DNA of 64,000 nucleotides from contig QANT01001012.1 in the NCBI GenBank assembly GCA_003254885.1, positions 62,001 through 126,000 on the forward strand, given 5' to 3'. A program made the position numbers and the translations under genes. Source of the stretch: Purshia tridentata. Taxonomy: Eukaryota; Streptophyta; Magnoliopsida; Rosales; Rosaceae. Within the stretch, counting starts at the first letter, position 1. Each line of letters begins with the position of its first letter. Positions 35,578 through 45,910 of the stretch are shown in pieces. A model generated the notes under the pieces. The model saw only the letters and a program-made list of their open reading frames with translations. It made no database searches and had not been told where the DNA came from.

Positions 35578-36954
35578 AGTTTTCACGAACTAACAAAATG
35601 ACATGTATGTTTATTGTACCTTCTCGTTCTCTCTCTCTCTCTCTCTCACACATACACACAGAGTTTGCATGACTAATTCTTTTGTCTGTGCAGGTGTATC
35701 GTTAAATCCTAGAAGCTGGGGGGAAATATCCTCATATGCACCGCAGGTTTCGCTCGTTGTAACATTAGGCTGGCCGGTCCCCCTGCCCCATTTTACTCCT
35801 CTTTCTTCTGTTCAATAATTTTGATTAGCCTTAGGCTCTTAGGTAAGGGGCATAATGAAATAGTTTGCATTACAAATTTTGTAATATTTCATAATTTATT
35901 CAAGGATCTTCTTTTTGAATGCGTATGGTTGGCGCTGAATGAGTATCTTTTCGGCTTTTCCTATCAGGGGGTTGCCTAGATGACTGGCGGGAACTGGAAT
36001 CTCTTTTTTTGATTTGTTTGGTTTGAATGAACAGCCCAAATAGCGTGGAATGGTGAAATGAACTAGGCTTTATATTAATTTGGCAAGTTGAGCATGGATC
36101 TATTACCTATAATTTTGTACAGATGAAAAGATCAAAGAGCAAAATGTTTACTTCTTTTCTTTTTGTCAGCGTGTAGCCTAGTAGTAATAATTTTATTATT
36201 TACCCATAAGTTCATCTTAATAAGATGACATTTTTTATGTTAGTAAAACGTACATGTTAATTTAACTTCTTAAGTAAATAAATAATTTTAAATAATTGTT
36301 ATTTCAAATCTTCCTTCTTACATAATCAAATTTATAGGTGAATTTTATTAACATAAAGAATTAATATTTTCTAAAATTATGACCAAGTATCCTGTCAGGT
36401 AAAAACTCAAATCCAAATATTTTTATTTTAAATCATTCTATTTCATTTAAGATTTTATTTTAGTCTACTTTTAACTATTATGTCATCTTATTAATTGTTA
36501 TCCTAATTCGTGGATAATATAATAATGGTATGTACTTAATGAGCCAAAACAAAAAACTGGTGAGATTAGTTCATGCCACACGGTCCTAACACAATTGGGG
36601 GCAACAAGTAAACTCGAGCGCCAAATCCAACATCAGTCTCCTTCCAGTGAAGTGCGTGTCTCTCTCTACCTTCGTTCTTTGGTCAATTCAATTATTGGGT
36701 TTTCATTTCTTACCAAAATCTCAAATGGGTTTTTGTTACTTCCGTAAATTATTGCTGAAATCTATCGAATTTGTTCTGTTTTTGCTTCTAATACACTTTC
36801 ATGTCAATTTCTGAATTTCACAAAGATGTAGTAATCTTTATGTATTTGTGAACTCTTGTTATGATCAATGTTTAGCTCGAAACAATTTTTATCTTTGTAG
36901 TGATTTCAACAGGAATTGGAGATGGGTGTTGTTCATTTTGACGCCATTTTGTGG

Positions 36955-37066
36955 TGCTGGCGGGGAGGTGGGTCTGCTCGGGGAAAGAGTAGATGATGGT
37001 GGGGGGGTGGGTCTGCCGAGAGAGAGAGAGAGAGGGAGGGGTGGGTCTGGACGGGGAGGGTCCGGT
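36955..37066 (+). repeat. G-rich patch with repeated GTGGGTCTG
   Basis: Four GTGGGTCTG-type phrases occur among runs of G (36962-37060), with a GA tract at 37018-37033. The + strand has many closely spaced GGG/GGGG runs, so a G-quadruplex is possible. It is followed by two copies of gatttggatggaatgt (37080 and 37101). Confidence 0.65.
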
Positions 37067-37128
37067 ACCAAAAAACCCCTGATTTGGATGGAATGTCAAC
37101 AGATTTGGATGGAATGTTTTAATTTTCA

Positions 37129-37327
37129 ACAATGCTACACATATCACATTTTTATACTATAATTTTATATTATTTTATGTGATAATCTATATGACATTCA
37201 TACATCGGACACCAAAAAAATAAAAATAAAAATCCTAAAAATAAAAAAATACTCTATCAGTACAATAATAACACGTAAGATAGTAGAATAAATATGGTAT
37301 GAAAATATGATAGAATAGCATTATTGT
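37129..37327 (+). mobile_element. AT-rich MITE, copy 2
   Basis: Homologous over its whole length to 17330-17528 but in the opposite orientation. The ends are imperfect inverted repeats (caatgctac.. and ..gcattattg). Non-coding. Confidence 0.7.
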
Positions 37328-37729
37328 TTAATTTTTTATGTTAATTTTTGTTATCTTTATAATTTATTTGATGTTTTTATTTATGCTATATTATGTTTAT
37401 GTATATTTATATTAATTTGGTATGTTACTAATAAAAAAAATAAAAAAATAATAGGGTCCTCGAATACTCAATAGAGATCCCAATTACCAGGCGGGGTAGG
37501 TAAGGTATTGGCACTCGCTCGTTGCCATCCTTATTTGCCATCCTCTTAGGTAAATTCAAGAATATTTTTTCGATTAGGTAAATTCAAGAATTTTTTATTC
37601 TAAATCAAAAAATTTAAATGACTTTAAAACTTAATACTTCTTCTTTGTACATATTATGGATGGAGGAATGTTATCCACATTTTACAACGACCTTTTTTAT
37701 TATTATTCTCATTTCACAATGTATTTTCA

Positions 37730-37985
37730 TAATCTAAATCATTCATATTTTAGAAAATTATTTGAAAATTATTTCTGTAAAAAATAAATTAAATCGAAAA
37801 TTGTTTGATTATGTAATCGTTATAAAGAAACTACCGATACATTAAATTATTACAAAAACCGTTTATTTATTTGATTACAGTTACATAACTAAATGACTTG
37901 CGATTTAGTTAATTTCTTTGTAAAGATATTTTTTATAATTAGATATAACAAATGAACGGTTGTGATCATAAATTTACGATACGAA
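37730..37985. mobile_element. Foldback MITE, copy 2
   Basis: Same family as the element at 18573. The left arm (with taaatcgaaaattgtttga) and the right arm (with gatttagttaatttctttg) are reverse complements of each other. Each arm aligns with the matching arm of the first copy. It is more decayed than copy 1. Confidence 0.75.
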
Positions 37986-38390
37986 TTGAAAATAAAAAAA
38001 GAGAAGGTGAATTTGGAGAAAGTAGATAGCATTCCACTTATGAAGGTAGATTGGGTGAATCTAAGCCTTTCAACAACTAAAAAGGTACAAAAGTTGGTTA
38101 GATGCTAAAATGGTATGACTTAACTAATCTACTAAGTATAACAATTCTAATTGGGTAATTAAGATTTTTTTACTTTTAATTTCATCATAAAAAAGAAGAA
38201 GGCTCAATTGGGGTGGAGCGCATGTGATCTGAGGTACCGTGAAACAAAAGCACTGCCTAGTGCCGACCAAACTCCAATGATTGGGTATTTGGATTGCATA
38301 AACAAAGTGAAAACAAACTCTCACTTTGAGAAATAAACAATTTTGTTTTATTTGAAATCACAAATGGGCACACAACACATGCCAACCAGG

Positions 38391-38486
38391 TGACCGTTGT
38401 TAGGACATATAGACAGAGAGACATATTACATAGAAAGTCCATCTCAATCCACATGATCCAACGGTCACATTTCACTAGCCGTTGTG
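38391..38486. promoter_or_regulatory. Cluster of three MSA (MYB3R) elements
   Basis: Mitosis-specific activator consensus YCYAACGGYYA. A perfect match, tccaacggtca, lies at 38457-38467 on +. On the minus strand, cacaacggcta (38486-38476) matches 10 of 11 and aacaacggtca (38401-38391) matches 9 of 11. They lie 250-350 bp before the cyclin ATG. These sites bind three-repeat MYB factors and drive G2/M expression of B-type cyclins. Confidence 0.85.
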
Positions 38487-38738
38487 TTTGAAAAAAGTGA
38501 GGGAGGGTTTTAGGTCTTTGTCCCCTTGAGTACCCACTGTTTCTTTCACTTTATTATAGTAGTAGCTCTCTCTTTATTTCTACTGCCCTGTGTATTTGTA
38601 GTAGATTCAGTGGGCTCTCTCAGCCTTCAGTCTTAGATGCTCTCTAGGTGCAAAATCTAGGGTGAAGGAGTTTCTTACCTCTTTTGCTCACTTGGGTTTG
38701 ATTTTTATTGTTCCTTCAGATCATCAAAAACAACAAAG

Positions 38739-41700
38739 ATGGTTACTTCTGATGAGAACCGTGCCAATCTGGTCAGACCCACAAATGTGCAAGGTGAATG
38801 GGGTTGATTTTTGAACAAACTTAACATTGGGTTTTGAAGATTGAGAGTGAAAATGGAATCAAAAGCCCAAGATTCTGACACATTTTTTTTTGTTTTTTTG
38901 AATAAAAATGTAGGAGGACTAGAAATGGGTAACAGGAAATTTGGGCAGCAGATTAGGAACAACAGGAGGGCTTTAGGAGTCATTAACCAGAGTTTAGTGG
39001 GAGCTCAACCATACCCTTGTGTTGTTAACAAGAGAAGCTTCTCAGGGTATTTTTTTCTCTTTAGTCTTCAATTATTCATCATTCAAGGTTGTGTTTTTCT
39101 TGAGTTGATTTTTGTTGGGCTTTTTTTGTTTTGTGCTCAGAAAACAAGAACTCTGTGAAAAGAAGCAGGCAGATCCAGCACATAGACCAATTACAAGGTA
39201 AGAATTTGACCTTTAATTTTCTACTTTTAGTTTCCATTTCTTGGCTGTAGAGAGAAGGTGGGAGAAAGAAATCAAATTCAAAATTCAAACTTAGACCTTT
39301 AGATCTTTCATGCTTCAAAAATGAAACGGTTCCCATTTTGAGCCGGTAAGGCAGAACTATAATTTTTTGCGGCCTTGAGGAGAAGGTTCGCCCTCAAGCT
39401 TGAGAACCCAAACATTTTCCTGTGTCAGCTGAGTGTAATCATCAGTCATCAGTGGCTGTGTTGAGAAAACACTATAATTTTGTTTTTGTTTAAATCTTGA
39501 TTTGATTTTGATTTGTATTTGGATTCTTTTATAGGAAGTTTGCGGCACAAATTGCAAGCACACAGCAATCTTGTCCAGAGGAAACTAAGAAACCCAATCT
39601 GCCAAACACATCCGCCACCAACCCAATTGGTTTTGGAGTTTGTATATTCATAGATGAGGAATGCAAGTCACCTGAAGACCAGGCTGACCAGCCAGTGCCC
39701 ATGTTTTTAGAGCAAGCAGAAGCAATGCCTGATGAAGTGGACAATACGGTAATTCTTTCTTTCTGAAAGACATGTCAAGTTTTTGGATTGTGTTTGTTTA
39801 TTGGCAAACCCATTTGCTGACTCACTTTAAAACTACATCTTTTAGAAGGAGGTTGAAATGGAGGATATCGTGGTTGAAGACCCGGTTGTAGACATTGATG
39901 GCTGCGATTTAAAGAATCCACTTGCGGTTGTAGACTATGTTGAGGATCTCTATGCTTATTATAGGAAAATGGAGGTAACTTTCTCATGATTTCAATGTAC
40001 TTTGAAGTTGAAACATTGAATTCTAGCATTTAGCTTTGAAGTTGAAACATTTTATGGTTGAATTAATAGTTTCTGCAACTGATAGGTCAATCAGCCTTTA
40101 GCCTAAATGATTCTATAGTTGAAAATTACCCTACTACCAATTCATTTTCAAATACTCATATGACATAAAATTGTACCAAACTATTCAAGATACATGACTT
40201 GAATAATATGACATACGTATATTTTTAAACTCATTAGATCCGCGCGAAAGCGCGCCAAATAAATAGCGTAGGCTCACTTGATTGTTAGGTGGATCCTTAT
40301 TTGAAGACTTGCTGAAGTCTAATTTAGCAGCCACATTTAAAGTTACATATCTTGAATGACACACTAATAAGTTATTGTGGATTTCTCTATAAGGCAATGA
40401 CAGAATAATAATATCTACATATCGGAAGCATTTATATCAGGCCTAAAATTTCATCTAATCATTGGTTGGCTTGCAAATTGATTTTGAAAAGTTTGTTGTA
40501 AAATGCATGTATAACATTGTCATTGGATTTTTCTCAGCACAAATTGATTTCTTACCTATTTTAGCAAAAACTGTTGATCCCGCTCTTTGAATAGCCAATT
40601 TCCTTTTTGATTCCAAATAAAGTAACTGAGTAGGAAAACATCAATTTCAACCCAAGCGTGTGATGACTTAAAAAAATTCATATTTGCAGGGTTTGAGCTG
40701 TGTCCCACCTAACTATCTGGCACAACAATTTGACATCAATGAGAGGATGAGGGCCATACTAGTTGACTGGCTTATTGAGGTATACTAATCTTTCCTACTG
40801 GATCAATATGCCTAAAATGGTAATTGGGTTCCTCATGCAATATTTATCATCTACGGATCTTGTTTTATCCAACGTTGTTTACAACTGATTAATTTGCTTA
40901 TTTGAATCAACAGGTGCACGACAAGTTTGAACTCCTTAATGAGACATTGTTTCTTACTGTTAATCTCATAGATAGATTTTTATCCCAGCAAACAGTAGTG
41001 AGAAAGAAACTTCAGTTGGTTGGTTTGGTTGCCATGCTTTTAGCATGCAAATATGAGGAAGTTTCTGTTCCTGTTGTGGGGGATTTAATTCTCATTTCGG
41101 ATAAGGCTTACACAAAGAAGGAAGTCCTGGACATGGTAATTCATTTTTCTGTGATCATCCTTAATGGTTGTGTGTACTTTGGAAGTAAAATTGCTTCTTT
41201 AAGCAGTAGTTCTAACCGAACTTCTCTTTCATAAATTTGCAGGAGAGCTTGATGCTGAACACATTGCAATTCAACATGTCTCTTCCAACACCATACGTTT
41301 TCATGAAAAGGTTCCTCAAGGCTGCTCAATCTGATAACAAGGTCAGTAGTAGTTAGTTATTCGTCCAATTTCAATTTAGTTTATCAGTGTAATAGATTCT
41401 GAATTATCTTTTAATGACCTCAAAACAGCTTGAATTGCTATCCTTTTTCTTGATCGAGCTGTCTCTCGTGGAGTACGAGATGCTTAAGTTTCCACCATCT
41501 TTATTAGCTGCCGCTGCTGTCTATACTGCTCAATGTTCTCTTTATGGGTTCAAGCAGTGGAGTAGAACCTGTGAGTGGCATACAAGCTACTCAGAAGATC
41601 AGCTTTTGTGAGTTTTTTGCCTTTATATGAGCTTCATTCCTTTTTTTTTCACAAAATATGATTACATTACATGAACAATTACTGATGGAGTAAATTCTTG

Positions 41701-41841
41701 ACTGCCATCAGAGAATGTTCTAGAATGATGGTCGGTTTCCATCAAAAGGCAGCAACTGGAAAACTCACAGGGGTATATAGGAAGTATTCTACATCCAAGT
41801 TTGGCTTTATTGCAAATTGTGAAGCACAGACCCAACTGTAG
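38739..41841 (+). CDS. CYCB2: G2/mitotic cyclin, B2 type
   Basis: Ten exons: 38739-38793, 38914-39046, 39141-39197, 39535-39748, 39846-39974, 40690-40779, 40914-41135, 41243-41341, 41429-41607, 41712-41841; 435 aa. It is the regulatory partner of CDKs at mitotic entry. The destruction box RRALGVINQ (36-44) allows APC/C-driven breakdown; it keeps RxxL, though the last position is Gln instead of the usual Asn. The cyclin box starts with the B-type signature [18 protein letters not shown] (216 on), followed by the KYEEVSVP block and the C-terminal box with [20 protein letters not shown]. The C-terminus [10 protein letters not shown] is typical of CYCB2. Intron 3 contains a fragment of the foldback MITE family. 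The three MSA elements upstream support G2/M regulation. Confidence 0.95.
39275..39420. mobile_element. Solo-arm fragment of the foldback MITE in cyclin intron 3
   Basis: The stretch resembling aaacggttcccattttgagccgg, then a region rich in ggc and ttgag, and gagaacccaaac follows the right arm of the element at 18850-18923 in the same order. No matching left arm is visible here, so this is a remnant. Confidence 0.55.
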
Positions 41842-43424
41842 CAGGCAGGGGTGCGGAGGACTAAGAGAGAAGCTAACTTTTGAAATTAAACAAAAAAAAA
41901 ATTTAATATAATTGGTAGAATACAAATGTGTGACTTGTAATTTTGTAAATACATTTTTTCTCTTATTCTATTCTTCTTATGAATATTATAATTGAATAAA
42001 ATGTCACCTAATTCAAACCTCACAACATTAATTGGATACTTGATCTTTATGGTTATGGGTTTATATGTTTAATTGATTAATATTGGTTTTGTTTATTTGC
42101 TAAGAGTGTGTTTGGTTTGGGTTTATTTGAACCCATTTTTGCATCTTATTCTTGACCAAACTTCTATTACGTAATTTCTTATTTCCATATACACTTGTAA
42201 AAACTTGCAACCATTGGTGATTTATTCTTATATTTATTTTGTTAAAACAATCAGACATCTTCAAAGCCCAGGTTCTTAGTTAAATACTAAAATGTAATAC
42301 AATCAGCTGATGAGAAATTAAACATTAGTTAGAAATCCATTCTCAAAAATAAACCCTGAAACCATAGTAGGTATTCAGGTAAAAGGGAGCGGAGACCCTA
42401 CTTGGTACTCAAAAAACCTAGTGAATAATAACCAGAGAAAGAAGGAAGAGACAAAGGGTAGTGAAAGAGAATTAATAGTTGTTCTTTTTTTTAAAAAAAA
42501 TAATGTCATGAATACAAAATTTCTTCATTTTCTCAAGAGAGTAGAGTGAAAGAGAATTATGACTTGAATTCATTTCCGATTGATAGATGTTATAGCATTG
42601 AGCAAAATAGCAATTTTGTTTTGAACTTTTGAAGTTTTTTTTTTGTTTCTTTTTGGTGAACTTGAAGGTTTAAAATATCAATAATTTTGAATATCTAATT
42701 TATGAGAAATTTTGGACTATGGCTATTTTATTTATTTATTAAAAGATGTAATTCATTAGAAATTTATAAGGGAGTAACAGAGTTTAGAGTTAGCTGGTCC
42801 CAAAGTCAGATAGGAGCTTCATGGAACCAATCAATCCGACCAGCACAACGCAATGCAAATGAGCTGCCATATTACAATGACATAAAAACAACTATAATTA
42901 GTAAATAAGCATACTCCTTTAGTTTCATCCAATAAATGGTCATTCGATGCAAAATCGGAGTCCGAATTATGAGGATTAGATACAATAGATTATGCATCAA
43001 ACTCCAACAAAAGAGAATTAAAACCCGCATCCACTAAAAGTTCCAAACCATGTGTATCGTACCATTATATCTAGTGCTATAAAAAGATAAATTTCACTGG
43101 AACGCTCCAACGATACCCGTACACTATTCACTAACACGTTCTAGTGACACGTAATACTTGCAACGACGTCGTATCCACAAAACGACATTACTTTGCTTGT
43201 TCCATGTTTCAACCTTTCCACCAACCACCATGGCAGTAGTATCACTCTCCTTCCTCGAATATCCAATTTTTTAGTACCAAAAAAATTAAAAAATTCCAGT
43301 TTTATAATCCTTCTTATATAAATAACCCTGCAAGATTCAGATCTTTGCCACCAAACCCCTCTCCCTCTTTCTGCCTTCTCTCTCTCTCTCTCTCTCTCTT
43401 TCTTGCTCGCTCAGAAGCAACACC
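41842..43424. other. Intergenic and promoter of the aminotransferase gene
   Basis: Holds the 3' UTR of the cyclin gene and AT-rich spacer. The aminotransferase promoter at the end has a TATA-like tatataaata (about 43314-43323) and a (CT)n leader tract (43379-43400). No other gene is supported. Confidence 0.6.
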
Positions 43425-44717
43425 ATGGCAATGGCAACCACACCTCACTCTCTCCTACTCCAGAACCCAAATGGCAATTTTCTCAAAAACCCCAAAATGC
43501 CTTTCACCACCATCCCCATGACCTCCACTCGATTCACCACCACCACCATAGTCACTAAGCCCATCTCCATCAAATGCTCGACCACCACCCCGACCCACAT
43601 CCAAGATCGCGCGCCAACCCAGCCCCAATCCCAGGATCGGGTCTTCAACTTCGCCGCCGGACCCGCCAATCTACCCGAGAAAGTCCTCAGGAAGGCCCAG
43701 TCGGAGCTCTACAACTGGCGCGGATCTGGCATGAGCGTCATGGAAATGAGCCACAGAGGTAAAGAGTTCATGTCAATAATCCAAAAGGCCGAGTCAGACC
43801 TCCGAACCCTCCTCAACATCCCACCCGAATACTCCGTCTTGTTCCTCCAAGGTGGCGCCACCACGCAGTTCGCCGCCATACCCTTAAATCTCTGCAAACC
43901 GGACCACAAAGTCGATTACTTGGTTACCGGGTCGTGGGGCGACAAGGCCTTCAAGGAGGCCCAAAAGTATTGCAAGCCCAAGGTGATCTGGTCGGGGAAG
44001 TCCGAAAAGTACACAAAGATTCCGGCTTTCGAGGAATTGGAGCAGAGCTCGGACGCCAAGTATTTGCATATATGCGCCAATGAGACCATTCATGGGGTTG
44101 AGTTCAAGACCTACCCATCTCCCAAAAATGGGCTCTTGATCGCTGATATGTCCTCCAATTTTTGCTCCAAGCCTGTGGATGTGTCCAAGTTTGGGATAAT
44201 CTATGCTGGGGCCCAGAAGAATGTGGGCCCATCTGGGGTCACCATTGTGATCATAAGGAAGGATCTGATTGGCAATGCTCAAGAAACCACTCCTGTGATG
44301 CTTGACTACAAGATTCATGATGAGAACAAGTCTTTGTATAACACACCACCTTGTTATGGTATATACATGTGTGGGTTGGTGTTTGAGGATTTGCTGGAGC
44401 AGGGTGGGTTGGCTGAGATTGAGAAGAAGAACAAGAAGAAGGCTGGGATTTTGTACAATGCTATTGTTGAGAGCAATGGGTTTTACAGGTGCCCAGTTGA
44501 GAAGTCTGTGAGGTCACTGATGAATGTGCCCTTTACGCTTGAGAAGTCAGAGTTGGAAGCTGAGTTTGTGAAGGAGGCTGCCAAGGAGCAAATGGTTCAG
44601 CTCAAGGGGCACAGGTCAGTGGGAGGCATGAGAGCCTCTATTTATAATGCTATGCCTTTGGCTGGGGTTGAGAAGTTGGTTGCTTTCATGAAGGATTTCC
44701 AGGCAAAGCATGCTTGA
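43425..44717 (+). CDS. PSAT: Phosphoserine aminotransferase, plastid
   Basis: Intronless, 430 aa. It is the PLP enzyme of the phosphorylated serine pathway: 3-phosphohydroxypyruvate plus glutamate gives 3-phosphoserine plus 2-oxoglutarate, in plastids. Residues 1 to about 70 are Ser/Thr/Pro-rich and nearly free of acidic residues, a typical chloroplast transit peptide. The mature domain starts [13 protein letters not shown], followed by [24 protein letters not shown] and the PLP-binding Lys265 in [12 protein letters not shown]. The C-terminus has [17 protein letters not shown], which contacts substrate phosphate. Codons are GC-richer in the first half, which also gives long meaningless antisense frames. 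The lack of introns fits what I recall of the plant genes. Confidence 0.97.
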   Translation: MAMATTPHSLLLQNPNGNFLKNPKMPFTTIPMTSTRFTTTTIVTKPISIKCSTTTPTHIQDRAPTQPQSQDRVFNFAAGPANLPEKVLRKAQSELYNWRGSGMSVMEMSHRGKEFMSIIQKAESDLRTLLNIPPEYSVLFLQGGATTQFAAIPLNLCKPDHKVDYLVTGSWGDKAFKEAQKYCKPKVIWSGKSEKYTKIPAFEELEQSSDAKYLHICANETIHGVEFKTYPSPKNGLLIADMSSNFCSKPVDVSKFGIIYAGAQKNVGPSGVTIVIIRKDLIGNAQETTPVMLDYKIHDENKSLYNTPPCYGIYMCGLVFEDLLEQGGLAEIEKKNKKKAGILYNAIVESNGFYRCPVEKSVRSLMNVPFTLEKSELEAEFVKEAAKEQMVQLKGHRSVGGMRASIYNAMPLAGVEKLVAFMKDFQAKHA

Positions 44718-45910
44718 TTTGAACATCCTCTCCAATATGCTCATCTATTCCCTCTCTCTCTCTCTTAACATTCTATTAGAGTTGTTAGCATCTTTGTTTT
44801 TATTTTGTTTTGTCATATTTTTGTTTTCTTCTTTGCTTTGTTTGTTTGTTGTGTAAGGTGAGTGGACAGTAAGAAGTGTTTTTGGATGCATGTTTATGCA
44901 GTTCTTGTCATGTGGGATGTAGTTAATGTCCTACAAGTTTAGGGATTTAGGTCAATTTGCTATGTTAAAGTTTTGTTGTCATAAGATGAGTAATGAATAA
45001 TTCAATTCTTGAGTAAGTAATTCTGTCGGCTCTTGCATTTATTCTTCTTTCGTTTCAAGTTAGACGTCTTCTCTACTTTAAGTCAATCACGCTATTTTCC
45101 CTTAAAAAACATATTTGAGCAACTTATACTCTTGAAAAAATTGTATTTATTTTTTATATTCTGATATACTCTGGGAAAATAGCAAATCACCCTCCGACAA
45201 CCCTACTCTCCCAAAAAGAAATGCGAGTAGAAAAATCTTTGGGCATTGAGTGTTTGTGAGAGGATTGTTTATTTATTGGAGACAAGGATCCATCATCATT
45301 CATCAGTCATCACCCACCCGCAAACCACCCGATGGTGAAATGGATGGTCACAGTACACATTGATTCACAACCATGGGAAACAAAATTAAAGCGTCACTTA
45401 AATAATTAATAAACAATGGCATGTAATAGCAACGTGAACAAGAGAGTGGCAACAGAGGCAAAAACACACCAGCTGACTGCTGAGGCTACCATTTGGGCTT
45501 AAATTGTACAAGTAATCAGATCAGAAGCCTTCTGAGTTCAGAACCCCGCAACCCCACCCCCAAAGAAAAATCAGATGTCGCATAAACCATGCCTTCAACT
45601 TTCCAATAAGTTTATTGTCCCGATATCTCTAAAGCATGGTTTGCTTTGCTACACTCTACAATAAATTGTGGGGGAGAACTGGAGAAGGTTCCTTCCAGAT
45701 GGAATAACTGAGCACGGCCAAACTGTTCTCTCTATCTCTTCGTGATGTATATTGCTTTGTCGTACTTTACATTTGCTGGACAGTGTTGAGAAACAATAGT
45801 TAACTGTTACAAAAGAATACAAGATTTACTATGACCGCACCTACGCCTTTCAATCTGGACGCAAGCAGCTGGTTTTCGGGCAAGAATTCTCTAGAATCTT
45901 CAGAAGTGCC
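44718..45910. other. Convergent 3' region between PSAT and GRIP
   Basis: The two 3' UTRs face each other here. The first 300 bp are T-rich PSAT trailer. The last part (about 45500-45910) should be the trailer of the golgin gene. No additional gene is seen. Confidence 0.55.

Larger units (their letters stand above)
35578..38738. other. Intergenic before the cyclin gene
   Basis: About 3 kb. It starts with the 3' UTR of the preceding gene, including a (CT)n tract (35629-35648), and perhaps a 3' UTR intron. It then holds a G-rich patch (36955-37066), the second AT-rich MITE (37129-37327), the second foldback MITE (37730-37985) and, near the end, the cyclin promoter. No ORF here looks like a gene. 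Confidence 0.6.

Noticed and set aside
36848-37162. 104-residue ORF with Gly/Arg-rich middle
   Set aside because: Its composition comes from the G-rich patch and the GA tract. There is no domain, no plausible splice context and no start signal.
43884-44318. 144-residue antisense frame inside PSAT
   Set aside because: It is a shadow of a GC-rich, biased coding strand. The sense frame is an intact, fully recognisable aminotransferase.
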